Part shown: positions 15,732 through 24,872 of the stretch, in pieces
Layout: each line of letters begins with the position of its first letter
Position numbering within the stretch: position 1 is the stretch's first letter
Origin: Kiritimatiellia bacterium
GTDB lineage: Bacteria; Verrucomicrobiota; Kiritimatiellia; RFP12; UBA1067
Direction: 5' to 3'
Assembly: GCA_017405115.1 (NCBI GenBank)
Contig: JAFRBA010000043.1
Coordinates: 1-64,000 of the forward strand
Length of the DNA stretch: 64,000 bases
Position numbers and translations under genes: made by a program
The notes under the pieces: generated by a model
Databases searched by the model: none
Seen by the model: only the letters and a program-made list of their open reading frames with translations
What the model was told of the DNA's origin: nothing

Positions 15732-15872
15732 ATGCAGGCGATAGACGAGGCAAAAGCGCATTGCCGGTTCGTCGGCGATGGCGGCGGTTCTGCGGGACGC
15801 CTCGCCCCACCGCAGTCTGCTGCGCAAGTGTTCAGAATATTCTGGATTTTAGGTCTGACCATTTTTCCATAA
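15732..15872 (+). CDS. Possible 46-residue small protein
   Basis: An ATG after GGGAGAAACGA opens a 46-codon frame ending in a hydrophobic tail (FRIFWILGLTIFP). That tail overlaps an inverted repeat (15828-15884), so the frame may be an accident of the repeat. Confidence 0.25.
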   Translation: MQAIDEAKAHCRFVGDGGGSAGRLAPPQSAAQVFRIFWILGLTIFP

Positions 15873-15884
15873 TTTTCTGAACAC
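15828..15884. repeat. Inverted repeat upstream of the 15916 gene
   Basis: Perfect 10-bp arms GTGTTCAGAA (15828-15837) and TTCTGAACAC (15875-15884) flank an AT-rich interior. It could be a regulator-binding site, a hairpin, or the remains of a small mobile repeat. Confidence 0.45.
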
Positions 15885-15915
15885 TGTTGGCGACAAACAC
15901 AAAGGAGATACGAAC

Positions 15916-16413
15916 ATGAAGAAGATGATGGTTGCCGTTTGTGCAATGGTTGCCGCGTTCGCGTGGGTAGCGGACGGCGCCATGCGTTCGCCCAGGTTCC
16001 TGGGGTTCGCGCTGGGAGACAAGGTCGACGCGGCAGTGTGCAAGGCGCGCGGGCTATCCGCGCCGGAGAAGGTCGTGGTCGACGAGAAGGGCACGACGTA
16101 CTACTGCTGCAAAAGCGCCGCGCCGACGAACGGATATGATGAGGTGGGGCTCGTGCTGTCTTTCAGAGGCAAGGTAATCAGAATAACGGGCATTCTGAAT
16201 GTCAGCGGCGAGGCCGAGTACGAGCGCAAGAGGCAGGAGCTTACCGCGAAGTACAGGGCGGAATTTGCCGCGTACGAATGCGATAGGAACATAGGTAGGA
16301 AGGAATTCACGATCGAATACGACGATAAGCACAAGTGCGCCGAAGTCGTACTCGCCTACATATTGACCAGCGATCCTGCCTCCCGAGCCTACGGCATCTA
16401 CGCCGGCCGGTGA
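15916..16413 (+). CDS. Secreted protein of unknown function
   Basis: The 165-residue product has a signal peptide (MKKMMVAVCAMVAAFAWVADGA) and a small alpha/beta-looking domain with FLGFALGDKVDAAV and four scattered Cys. AAAGGAG precedes the ATG. It is the last gene on the plus strand before the convergent regulator. No family was recognised. Confidence 0.75.
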   Translation: MKKMMVAVCAMVAAFAWVADGAMRSPRFLGFALGDKVDAAVCKARGLSAPEKVVVDEKGTTYYCCKSAAPTNGYDEVGLVLSFRGKVIRITGILNVSGEAEYERKRQELTAKYRAEFAAYECDRNIGRKEFTIEYDDKHKCAEVVLAYILTSDPASRAYGIYAGR

Positions 16414-16547
16414 GCTGCGATTAGCCTGACGGGGTCAGTCCCCGCGAAAAGCGTTTTTGAGAAGCAAAAATTACAAAATAAAACGAAGTAAGTCCCAAGA
16501 TTTTCATCGCGCAAGATGGACATGGGAAGGCGTTCCTCTCGGAGCGG
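16414..16547. other. Intergenic stretch between convergent genes
   Basis: It contains CGGGGTCAGTCCCCG (about 16430-16445), a short hairpin followed by GCGTTTTTGAG, which may act as a terminator for the 15916 gene. A related GGTCTGTCCCCGCGAAA stretch occurs at 45081-45100 after the recombinase gene. Nothing else was seen. Confidence 0.4.
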
Positions 16548-17708
16548 TCAAGCTTTAGTGCGGCGACGCCACTCCCGCATGCTGACGCCCGTCGCCGAGG
16601 CGAATATGTTCCTGAGGTGGTTCGCGTTGGGGAAGCCGCAGTCGCGCGAAATTGCGGCTATGGGGGCGTTGGTGGACAGAAGAAGGCGCTTGACGGCCGA
16701 GAGCTTGGCGCAGCGTATCGCATCCGACACGGTTTCGTCGGAGAGTTCGCTGAAGCGCAGGTCCAGCAGGCGCCGCGAGACGCCCAGGTGCCCGGCCACG
16801 TCACCCGGAGTTATGCCGCTGGTGGCGTTGCGGCGAATGAACTCCTTCGCCCTCTCCACGAGCATCGCGGACGGGGCGAGCGGCATGGTCGTCTCTCGCG
16901 TCACGACCTTCATGCCTCCGCATAGCGTCGTGCTCGGCGCAGACGGCTTCTTCGCGCGCATCATGCGGTAGAGCTTGCCTGCGGCAAGTGCGCCTTCCCT
17001 GTAGTGGTCGGGGAGAATGCTGGACAGGCGCGGACGGAGTATGTTGCACACCAGTTCGTCGTTGTCGACCCCGAGCAGCGCCATGCGCTCAGGAATCAGC
17101 GCGCGCGGCGACGGCAGCGACTCGACGGCTGACTGCGCCAGGCGGTCGCTCGCCGCGAAGACGGCGACTGGCTTAGTCGCCGCGTCCACGGCCTCCGCCA
17201 GCGATTCGCCCGGCTCCAGGACCTTCGGCTTGATGCCGCGCCGGGCGAACGCGCTGGCAAAGCCCCTGCCGCGCATCTCGCTCCACAGGTCCGTCCGCCA
17301 GCTCGAGATGAAGATCGCCGACCTGAAGCGGCCAAGCCCATCGAGGTGCTCAGCCGCAAAAACGCCCACCTTGAAGTCGTCGATGTGCAGGAAGGCGATG
17401 TTGCTGTTTCTGCCCGGGAAGGGGTTTGGCCGGGAGCCTATGACGACGAGAGGGACGCTCGACATTGCGAGGAGACGCTCCGCCCCCGGCGCGCCGGGCT
17501 CTGCCGCGACCACCCCGGCTACGCCGTCGCGCAGCCAGCCCCTGACTGCCTTGGCCGTGAATTCGGCCGTCGACTGCACGATCCTTGGCCTCCAGTCGCC
17601 AAGGGGCGGGATGCTGTCGAAAAAACCCGAAAGGAATTCGCGCCGCGAAGACTTCGCCAGACTGACAACGACCACCACCTCCGCCGACTTCTGCTTTTTT
17701 GAGCTCAT
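16548..17708 (-). CDS. XylR-like transcriptional regulator (sugar-binding domain + AraC HTH)
   Basis: The 386-residue regulator joins a LacI/periplasmic-binding-type domain (about 10-270; VVVIGSRPNP-like core, HIDDFKVGVFAAEHL, LLGVDNDELVCN) to a C-terminal AraC-type double helix-turn-helix (about 285-385; ITPGDVAGHLGVSRRLLDLRF, IAAISRDCGFPNANHLRNIF). It should sense a sugar and activate glycan-degradation genes. It reads away from the glycosidase cluster that begins at 17837, the typical arrangement for the local regulator. The start is taken as the ATG at 17708, with a TATAAT box 9 nt upstream. Confidence 0.88.
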   Translation of the reverse strand: MSSKKQKSAEVVVVVSLAKSSRREFLSGFFDSIPPLGDWRPRIVQSTAEFTAKAVRGWLRDGVAGVVAAEPGAPGAERLLAMSSVPLVVIGSRPNPFPGRNSNIAFLHIDDFKVGVFAAEHLDGLGRFRSAIFISSWRTDLWSEMRGRGFASAFARRGIKPKVLEPGESLAEAVDAATKPVAVFAASDRLAQSAVESLPSPRALIPERMALLGVDNDELVCNILRPRLSSILPDHYREGALAAGKLYRMMRAKKPSAPSTTLCGGMKVVTRETTMPLAPSAMLVERAKEFIRRNATSGITPGDVAGHLGVSRRLLDLRFSELSDETVSDAIRCAKLSAVKRLLLSTNAPIAAISRDCGFPNANHLRNIFASATGVSMREWRRRTKA

Positions 17709-17717
17709 CGGCCGTGG

Positions 17718-17723
17718 ATTATA
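17718..17723 (-). promoter_or_regulatory. -10 box of the XylR-like regulator
   Basis: TATAAT on the minus strand ends 9 nt before the ATG at 17708, close to the leaderless spacing seen elsewhere. Confidence 0.6.
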
Positions 17724-17824
17724 GCGGAAAGGCCGCGCGGAGTCAACGCCGATTGCTTGCAAAGTGAGAAAACAATTGCGCGCAATTTATGTTCGCGGGG
17801 TTGTTTTCAGCGTCGTGGATGTGC

Positions 17825-17830
17825 TATACT
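17825..17830 (+). promoter_or_regulatory. -10 box of the glycan cluster
   Basis: TATACT ends 6 nt before the ATG at 17837. The divergent region 17724-17824 between this and the regulator promoter is where an operator for the XylR-like protein would be expected. No obvious symmetric operator was seen. Confidence 0.6.
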
Positions 17831-17836
17831 TGCGCC

Positions 17837-17905
17837 ATGCCCCATCACGGCACGGCCTTTTCGCGGCGGAAGGCAGGCCGGAATGAAACGAAAGGAGCCA
17901 AATGA
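17837..17905 (+). CDS. 22-codon leaderless upstream reading frame
   Basis: The ATG is 6 nt after the -10 box. The frame (MPHHGTAFSRRKAGRNETKG, then AK) ends in TGA overlapping the ATG of the 17902 gene (ATGA). The downstream gene also has its own AAAGGAG. It looks like a leader peptide coupling initiation of the cluster to an upstream leaderless start. Confidence 0.5.
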   Translation: MPHHGTAFSRRKAGRNETKGAK

Positions 17906-20900
17906 AAAGCATCATGACGCTGGCGCTGGCTGCCATGCCTTGCGCGCTCTTCGCGACGACGGTCGTCTACACTAACGCATACACGGATACGGCCCAGTGG
18001 GGCCACGAAGGCAACTGGACGAACTCGGCTGGCGAGGTCGTAGCGCTTGCGCCGACGAACGGCGAGGACATTGCGTTCGGCCCGCTGGAGAGCGTCGACG
18101 CCGAATGGACTCGCCGATGGGGGAGTGCGAACGCCGATATATGGCCAAAGGTCACCATTTCGACGGGATTGGCAACTTCACTCGCGGCGTTCGTGTATCC
18201 GGCGGTCAATCCTGTCGTCGGCACGATTGGCGGCGAGGACACTGAGCGCTACACGATACGGCACACGGAGTACGGCCCCGCCAACAAGTCTTCTCAGCCG
18301 CCCGCCCGCACGATGACGATCGGCGACGCATCTGGGTTTCTCGGGTTCTGGACGACCCAGTCGCCCAAGGCCACATTCAAGTTCCCCCAGGGCGGCGGCA
18401 TGTCGGCCCTCTCGACAACCGCCCGTCCGTTCGTAAACGTGCCGACGGCAAACACCAAGGTCACAGTCGACAAGCTCTACGGATCTGGAGCGGTGAACAA
18501 GACCGGCGACGGCACACTTGCCGTGAATTCCTTCGGCGGCGGCGAGGTCAAGGTGTTCGTCGAGGCGGGAACCCTCGAGCTGACCGGCGAGGGCGAGACG
18601 ACGCTTTCGGACCTTCTCGCACGCGCCGCCCTGCACCTCGACGCGAGCGACGACTCGACTCTCGTGAAGACTAACACCGACGCATACGGCGTGCAGGACG
18701 GATACACTCACGTGACCCGCTGGTACGACGTGCGCCGGAACGGCATGTACGCCGACAAGAGTTCATACTATAGCCCGAGCTCCGATACCACTGTCAGGAT
18801 TCCCAACTGGCCGTACATCAGCACTGCGACTTCAGACACGGGCCTTCCCCTGGTGGACTTCGGCCGATCCCGCGTCAACACGACGGACACCACGTCGCCG
18901 AGCAACTGCTGCATGCAACTGAGCAAGAAGCTGGCAGGCCGCGAATTCTTCGCCGTGTTGTCGCTTCCTGGCGGCGCCGGCGGCGCGAGCATCGCAGGCG
19001 ACAGCGGCGGGCGACATCCGTTTATGTGCATCTCGAACATGAGCTACCCGCAACGGCTTCTGTCTCACCAGTACTCGTGCCCCGGAGTGTGGAACGGCGA
19101 CCTAGCCGTGAACGGCGTCAAGCGTCTCTGGAGCAATGTGTACGTCGGAACCGACGACTTCAAGGATGTGTTCGTCATAAGCTGTGCTTCGCTTGTTTCG
19201 TTCAACGTCGACCTTCTCGGCACCGACGACTACCACAAGGAGCGTACCGGCAATGTGCGCTTCGGCGAGATACTCGTCTACACGAACATCCTCACGCACA
19301 CCGAACGCGCGATGGTCAACGCCTACCTCAACAGGCGCTGGCGCAAGGACGGCAGTGGCGGGAACCTCTCTGCCGCCGTGATGAAAAACTCGACCAAGAT
19401 ATCCGTGCCGGAGGGACGTACCGCGAAGGTCGGGGACGTCGCGCTCCTTGACACGTCCTCGTCGGGTAACCCGATTTCCGACAAGACGCTCCGCAAGGAG
19501 GGCGACGGAACGCTGGTTATCGGCCGCCTACATCCGACGGACGCGAAGATCTCCGTTTCCGGGGGCAGCGTCGAGTTCGAGGCGCATGAAGCTGTTGAAA
19601 CGTCCGCCCCGGCTGGCGACCCGATGCTGTGGTTCGACCCATGCAAGTCTTCATCGCTCGAAACGACCGACGACGGCGGCGTGGCAAAGGTGGATGTGTG
19701 GCACGATTGCCGCTCCGAATGCGCATCAAGCAGAAAGGCTACGGCCCAGGGCGGCACCAAGGCGTCCGTCTTGACCAACGCCTGCAACGGGCTGGACGCG
19801 GTCGACTTCGGGCCTGATGGGTCGAAAGGTTACCTGAGGTTCTCCGACGATACGTGCAGATATGCCAAGGCGGTGTTCATGGTGGCTAAGTTCACGAGCA
19901 ACAACGCTCCCTGGATTGGCGGCTCGTCGACAGACTTTCTCCATGCGCAAAACCAGATTCTCAACATCAACTACGCGCAGCAGTACACACCGGGCGCGAT
20001 GTGGACGGTTGACGGAACGCCTACCGACCCGTGGACGCAAACGGTGACGTCGTACCATACTGTGAGGGAAGGTTACCATGTGCTAGGATTCAACTGCAGC
20101 GAGAATGCAGACGTGCTGAACATGGCGAGCGACAGAACCAACGGCGGCGGCGGCGTCATCCTCGGCGAAGTCCTGTACTACGACCGCGAGCTGACGCCGG
20201 CGGAGCGCCGCCAGACCGAGGCGTACTTGATGAAGAAGTGGCTGAACAAAGACCACCCGGCAAACACGGTCCAGACGGTCGCCTCCATGACCGTGGCCGC
20301 CGGAGAGCCCATCAGGCTCGGCACGGACGGTCAGCTGACTATCGCCTCCATATCCGGCGGCGACGGCTCGCTCGAGAAGGACGGTTCGGGCGACGTCGTC
20401 GTAAATGCCGCAGTGCCGCTTTCAGGCGATGTCGCCGTCAACGGCGGCTCGCTGACGATCCCAGGCGAGTTCGACTGGAATGCCGCCGCGCTGTACCGCT
20501 TCGACGCCTCCGACCTATCGACCCTCGTCACGAACGACACCGTGAACGGCGTTACGCATGTCGTCTCCTGGAGCGACCCGCGCGGAAACGGCAAGACCGC
20601 GAACGCCTGCATAGACGCATCGCTTTCGCCGGCATACCCGACGCTCCAGACAGTCGAGACAAGGACTGGCGTCACGCGGACGGTCGTTGACTTCGGCGCG
20701 TTCAGCGAGTCTGGCGGCACGATCGACCCGACCTCGGCAGCAATGAGGATGAACTGCACAAACGGAATACGCACAGCGTTCTGCATCTTCGCCGACGCGC
20801 ATGACTCGAAGAGGGCGACGATATTTTCGAAGGTCAGCACATCGGAAGGTATTGCCCGCGGGTCGGATGGCTCGTTGTGCGCTGCAAGCGGCCAGTCGTC

Positions 20901-21615
20901 GCCCAAGTCATCTTCCGTTGCGAGAAACAGCTGGTACTTTCTCGACGGCGGCACTGTTAACGAGGGGAGGAACAAGGTGCCATCTGCCGGATACCATCTA
21001 GTCTGCGTAAACCTCCGCGACGACAGCTGGACGGCAGAGAAGGTAAGTGCGTTCGCCAACCAGGACATGATCCACGCGGGAGGCATCTGTATCGGCGAGC
21101 AGGTGGCCTTCGGCAGGCAGCTTACCAGCACAGAGCGAAACTTCGTCTCGGCCGTTCTAATGAAGAAGTGGTTTGGCTCGGGGACTCCTGCATGGACGAC
21201 GACGGTGAGGTCGCTGTCGCTCGCGGACGGCGCGTCCCTCGACATGACGGGCTCGCACGCAAATCTGGTCATCACCAACTTCGCGGGCTCGGGCGGCGTC
21301 GGCGTGGCGTCTGCCAAGGTCGTCGATTCGCTGTCCTTCGAATGGCGCGCCGAGGACGACCACGACTCCGTCGCCTTCTCTGGATCTCTGACGATCGCCG
21401 ACGGTGCGACCGTGTCCGTCTCGCTTGCCGATGGCGCGAAGTTCGTGCCCGGCAGGCCGTACACGCTGGTGTCGGCAGGGGAACTCGATGTCGACGTCCC
21501 GACACTCGTGCTCGAGACCGACGTACCGCAGAAATACAGCCCCGGGCTGAGGAGAGTCGGTGACTCGCTTGTGCTCACATCTCTGAAGCAGGGATTCAAC
21601 CTCATCGTCTGGTGA
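17902..21615 (+). CDS. Secreted protein with three LamG-like domains
   Basis: The 1237-residue protein has a signal peptide (MKSIMTLALAAMPCALFA). It then has three repeats of a concanavalin/LamG-like domain starting near 244, 573 and 862. Each opens with a L.LDASD.STL-like motif and W.D.R.NG and closes with GE....R.LT..ER..V.AYL..KW (about 450-485, 750-780, 1065-1095). Autotransporter-associated-repeat-like strands (GDGTLAVNSFGGGEV..., DGSLEKDGSGDVVVN) connect them. It probably binds glycans at the cell surface or outside the cell. It is the first long gene of the glycosidase cluster. No sorting signal was seen at the C-terminus (GFNLIVW). Confidence 0.8.
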   Translation: MKSIMTLALAAMPCALFATTVVYTNAYTDTAQWGHEGNWTNSAGEVVALAPTNGEDIAFGPLESVDAEWTRRWGSANADIWPKVTISTGLATSLAAFVYPAVNPVVGTIGGEDTERYTIRHTEYGPANKSSQPPARTMTIGDASGFLGFWTTQSPKATFKFPQGGGMSALSTTARPFVNVPTANTKVTVDKLYGSGAVNKTGDGTLAVNSFGGGEVKVFVEAGTLELTGEGETTLSDLLARAALHLDASDDSTLVKTNTDAYGVQDGYTHVTRWYDVRRNGMYADKSSYYSPSSDTTVRIPNWPYISTATSDTGLPLVDFGRSRVNTTDTTSPSNCCMQLSKKLAGREFFAVLSLPGGAGGASIAGDSGGRHPFMCISNMSYPQRLLSHQYSCPGVWNGDLAVNGVKRLWSNVYVGTDDFKDVFVISCASLVSFNVDLLGTDDYHKERTGNVRFGEILVYTNILTHTERAMVNAYLNRRWRKDGSGGNLSAAVMKNSTKISVPEGRTAKVGDVALLDTSSSGNPISDKTLRKEGDGTLVIGRLHPTDAKISVSGGSVEFEAHEAVETSAPAGDPMLWFDPCKSSSLETTDDGGVAKVDVWHDCRSECASSRKATAQGGTKASVLTNACNGLDAVDFGPDGSKGYLRFSDDTCRYAKAVFMVAKFTSNNAPWIGGSSTDFLHAQNQILNINYAQQYTPGAMWTVDGTPTDPWTQTVTSYHTVREGYHVLGFNCSENADVLNMASDRTNGGGGVILGEVLYYDRELTPAERRQTEAYLMKKWLNKDHPANTVQTVASMTVAAGEPIRLGTDGQLTIASISGGDGSLEKDGSGDVVVNAAVPLSGDVAVNGGSLTIPGEFDWNAAALYRFDASDLSTLVTNDTVNGVTHVVSWSDPRGNGKTANACIDASLSPAYPTLQTVETRTGVTRTVVDFGAFSESGGTIDPTSAAMRMNCTNGIRTAFCIFADAHDSKRATIFSKVSTSEGIARGSDGSLCAASGQSSPKSSSVARNSWYFLDGGTVNEGRNKVPSAGYHLVCVNLRDDSWTAEKVSAFANQDMIHAGGICIGEQVAFGRQLTSTERNFVSAVLMKKWFGSGTPAWTTTVRSLSLADGASLDMTGSHANLVITNFAGSGGVGVASAKVVDSLSFEWRAEDDHDSVAFSGSLTIADGATVSVSLADGAKFVPGRPYTLVSAGELDVDVPTLVLETDVPQKYSPGLRRVGDSLVLTSLKQGFNLIVW

Positions 21616-21638
21616 AACGACAGAAAGGGAGTGTTTCC

Positions 21639-23078
21639 ATGAAGTTGGAACAGGACAGAAGGCAGTTTCTCAGGGGCGCGGCGCTGCTGGGCGCCGCAGC
21701 CGCGGCGGGCGGATGCGCGGGCACGAGGCTCGGCTTCGGCGGCGGCGGCTCGATGGCGGGCTTCCGCGTCCCGCCGATGGAGAGGATCAGGGTTGGCGTA
21801 GTAGGCTGCGGCGGCCGCGGCACGGGCGGGGTCAGGCGCTTCCGCCAGTTCGGCTGCGTGGAGGTGACGGCGCTCTGCGACACGGTGCAGGCGCAGCTGG
21901 ACAAGTGCCAGGCGCTCCTCGTCGAGAAGGGCAGGCCGAAGGCGAAGGAGTTCACCGGCCCCGACGGCTACCGGGCGCTCTGCGAGTCGGGGCTATGCGA
22001 CGTCGTCTACAACACGACGCCGATTGCAGTGCACCTCCGCGTCGCCCGCGCGGCGATGCTCGCGGGTTGCCACGTAATGACCGAGGTCGAGCTGACGCCC
22101 GGGCTGGAGGGCAACTGGGAGCTCGTGGAGCTTGCCGAGAAGACGCGCCGCCACTGCATGATGCTCGAAAACTGCTGCTACGGGGAGGACGAGCTGCTGA
22201 TGTTCAACATGGCCCGCGGCGGCGTGCTGGGCGACATAACGCACGGCGAGGCGGGCTACATACACGACTGCCGCTCGCTGCGCTACCCCGCCGACGGGCA
22301 GAAGGACGACCCGTGGCGCCGCGCCGAGTACGCCGCGCGCACGCGGATGCCGGGCAACGGCTACCCGACGCACGGGCTCGGCCCGCTTGCGCAGGCGATG
22401 AACGTGAACCGCGGCGATCGCTTCGAGTACCTCGTCTCGATGTCCGCCCGCGGCGCCGGCCTCAGGGAGTACGCCGTAGGGCGCTTCGGCGCCGACAGCG
22501 TCTACGGGCGCGAGAGGTTCTTCACGACGGACATGAACACGACGCTCATCCGCACGGCCATGGGCAACACGATCATGCTCCAGAACAACGAGGACACCCC
22601 GCGCGTCTACACGCGCATGAACCTGCTGCAGGGCTCCCGCGGCATAGTGCGCACGTATCCCCTGCGCATCGCGTTCTGCGACAAGGTAACCGACCACTTC
22701 TCGAAGTTCTTCGACGAGGCGAAGGTCGCGGAGGTCCGCGAGAAGTACGGCTCGAAGCTGTGGAAGAAGCTCGGCGCGTACGCGAAGAACCAGGGCCACG
22801 GCGGAATGGACTTCATGATGGACGCGCGCTGGATATACTGCCTGCACACGGGCCTTCCGCTCGACATCGACGTGTACGACTCGGCTACGTGGAGCGTCCT
22901 CGCCGGCCTCACGGAGGAGTCGGTCAACCGCAGGAGCGCGCCGGTGGACGTGCCGGACTTCACGCGCGGCGGGTGGAAGACCGCGAAGCCTCTGCCCGTC
23001 CTCGACATGGACGTCGCCAAGCTCGGCCTGGAGCGTTTCGGCGCGGCGGACAACGACAGCGAATACCGTAAACTGTAA
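21639..23078 (+). CDS. GH109 alpha-N-acetylgalactosaminidase (Gfo/Idh/MocA fold)
   Basis: The 479-residue enzyme has a Tat signal (RRQFLRGAALLGAAAAAGGC, possibly lipidated at the Cys) and an NAD-binding Rossmann start (VGVVGCGGRGTG). Family landmarks follow: HVMTEVELT, HCMMLENCCYGEDEL, GYIHD, and YPTHGLGP with Tyr242 and His245, the segment holding the catalytic residues in GH109. This family uses NAD+ to remove terminal alpha-GalNAc, the blood-group A determinant of mucins. GGGAG upstream supports the ATG at 21639. The neighbouring GH110 and GH2 enzymes support mucin or host-glycan use. Confidence 0.85.
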   Translation: MKLEQDRRQFLRGAALLGAAAAAGGCAGTRLGFGGGGSMAGFRVPPMERIRVGVVGCGGRGTGGVRRFRQFGCVEVTALCDTVQAQLDKCQALLVEKGRPKAKEFTGPDGYRALCESGLCDVVYNTTPIAVHLRVARAAMLAGCHVMTEVELTPGLEGNWELVELAEKTRRHCMMLENCCYGEDELLMFNMARGGVLGDITHGEAGYIHDCRSLRYPADGQKDDPWRRAEYAARTRMPGNGYPTHGLGPLAQAMNVNRGDRFEYLVSMSARGAGLREYAVGRFGADSVYGRERFFTTDMNTTLIRTAMGNTIMLQNNEDTPRVYTRMNLLQGSRGIVRTYPLRIAFCDKVTDHFSKFFDEAKVAEVREKYGSKLWKKLGAYAKNQGHGGMDFMMDARWIYCLHTGLPLDIDVYDSATWSVLAGLTEESVNRRSAPVDVPDFTRGGWKTAKPLPVLDMDVAKLGLERFGAADNDSEYRKL

Positions 23079-23094
23079 CTCCCGGAGGACATCA

Positions 23095-24846
23095 ATGAAC
23101 TGCATGCACTCACTGCTTGCGGCACTGGCCGTCGCCGGATCCGCCGCACCGGCCGTAGCCGACATGCCGCTCCTGACGTTGCGGCTCGCGTGCAAGGAGG
23201 ACCGGCTCGGCGAGATCATCGAGACGAACCTGCGCCATCCCGGCTCGTGCGACGAGTACTGGACGGGGTACCAGAACCCGTACTATTCGGACGCCAAGCT
23301 CGCGCGCGACATCGCCCGCATGGCCAGGATGGGGCGTCGCTCCGCAGAGGCGGGTTTTCGCCCCGGCACCCAGCAGGGCTGCACTCTGGGCCACGGCTCC
23401 GCGCTCATCGGGGTCGACCGCAACCTCGCCCCGGAAGACCGGCTGCGGATCCCGGAGGACGCCTATGCCGTCGGGCGCGACGGGGCGCGGCTCGGCGACT
23501 ACTGCGCCCGCTCGCCGTTCGTGCTCGAGACCGAGGAGCGCTACATAGAGCGCGTCTGCCGCGACGGGAAACCGTCGTCGATCTGGCTCGACGACGACCT
23601 CCGCATCGGAATATGGAAGCCCGACGCCTGCTTCTGCGGCCGCTGCATCGCCGCCTTCAACGCGGAGACCGGGCGCTCGGTCACGCGGGAGGAGCTTGTG
23701 GGGCGGCTGTTCGGGTGTGGCGCCGTGGACGCCATCCGCGGCGAATGGTTCGCGTTCAACGCGCGTTCGCTGGCCGGTTTCGCCGCTGCGGCGCGTCGCG
23801 GGGCCGACAGGGCGAACCCCGACGTCTTCCTTGCGCTGCAGACGTGCAGCTCGGCGCATTTCTACTCGGGGCTTGACAGGCGGCCAGCTCTCTGGGAGCT
23901 TTCGGGCCACGGGAGGCATCCGACGGGCGTCCGATGCGGCTCGGGCTACTACACGGAGGTGCTCGCTCCGCGCGACCTCGTGCGACGCCTCCAGCACGTC
24001 ACTCGTGAGGCGGAACGCTGCCGTTCCTATGGCGACTGGGTCGCCACGGTCACGTACGAGAACGACACGTACACCCACCAGGTGCTGAACAAGACGTGGG
24101 AGGCCAGCATGAAAGAAGACGCGCTCGCCCTTGCGGCGGGGTGCGACGCGGTCACGATGTACTGGTTCGACAGTTCCCGCGAGGAGCCGATGGAGTACTT
24201 CGACGAGTTCGCGGCGGGCTGCGCTGCATGGCGTCCGTACTTCGAACGGCTATCGTCCGTTTCGCGCCGCACGCGGATGGGCGGCGTCGCGAGGCGGGTG
24301 GCCGCGGGCTTCGAGAACGTCCTGCCCGGCGCCCTGCGCAGGCCGGCCGACCCGGCTGCGCGTTCGCTCGCCGTCAGCTACAGCCGCGAGCATCCCTGCG
24401 ACCTGAAGCTCGCGCTCTACGGCATACCGGTTACGGTAGAGGAGGCGCAGCCCCAGGCGTTCTACGAACCGTCCGACGTGTGGTCCGGGACGGGCCACCA
24501 GAACAACCCGACGACGGCGGAGCTCGAGGCAATGCGCGACATGTTCGACGAGCGCTCCGGGGGCACGGTGCCGGTGCGGCTGGTGAAGACGCATCCGCTC
24601 GTCGTGTACCCGCGCGTCTCGGCCGAAGGCCGCCTCGTCGCGGCGACGTTCTTCAACTGCACGCTGGGGCGCGCGGCGAAGGTGCCCGTGCGCCTGCGCA
24701 GGCCGGGGGGCTCGCGGTTCACGTGGATGAGCGGCGCGGCAAAGCCGGTGGAGCTCAAGTCGGAGCCGGGCAGCCTGCCCGGCGAGCGCGTCGTGGTCCT
24801 GCCGGAGATCCCGGGCTTCGACCTCGGCACGGTGTTCGTGGACTGA
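23095..24846 (+). CDS. Secreted probable glycosidase (TIM-barrel like), family unknown
   Basis: The 583-residue protein has a signal peptide (MNCMHSLLAALAVAGSAAPAVA) and a long alpha/beta region with acidic clusters suited to glycoside hydrolysis. One is SSIWLDDDLRIG, followed by CFCGRCIAAFNAETG; another is VTYENDTYTHQ. A C-terminal beta domain follows from about 480. It resembles GH42-type barrels in layout, but I cannot place it in a family. It lies between GH109 and two further secreted barrels, with 16 bases to the upstream gene and an intact GGAGG. Confidence 0.75.
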   Translation: MNCMHSLLAALAVAGSAAPAVADMPLLTLRLACKEDRLGEIIETNLRHPGSCDEYWTGYQNPYYSDAKLARDIARMARMGRRSAEAGFRPGTQQGCTLGHGSALIGVDRNLAPEDRLRIPEDAYAVGRDGARLGDYCARSPFVLETEERYIERVCRDGKPSSIWLDDDLRIGIWKPDACFCGRCIAAFNAETGRSVTREELVGRLFGCGAVDAIRGEWFAFNARSLAGFAAAARRGADRANPDVFLALQTCSSAHFYSGLDRRPALWELSGHGRHPTGVRCGSGYYTEVLAPRDLVRRLQHVTREAERCRSYGDWVATVTYENDTYTHQVLNKTWEASMKEDALALAAGCDAVTMYWFDSSREEPMEYFDEFAAGCAAWRPYFERLSSVSRRTRMGGVARRVAAGFENVLPGALRRPADPAARSLAVSYSREHPCDLKLALYGIPVTVEEAQPQAFYEPSDVWSGTGHQNNPTTAELEAMRDMFDERSGGTVPVRLVKTHPLVVYPRVSAEGRLVAATFFNCTLGRAAKVPVRLRRPGGSRFTWMSGAAKPVELKSEPGSLPGERVVVLPEIPGFDLGTVFVD

Positions 24847-24872
24847 AGAAGAAGGCAGAGGTCAAAGTGGCG

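Noticed and set aside
16430..16455. GGGGTCAGTCCCCGCG as a transposon end
   Set aside because: A similar string occurs at 45081-45100 after another gene, but no transposase, target duplication or inverted partner was found. A weak terminator or dispersed repeat is more likely.
21713..23219. Long frames in other phases over the GH109 gene on both strands
   Set aside because: They have Arg/Pro/Ala-rich composition typical of GC-driven shadows. Only the frame from 21639 carries the GH109 motifs.
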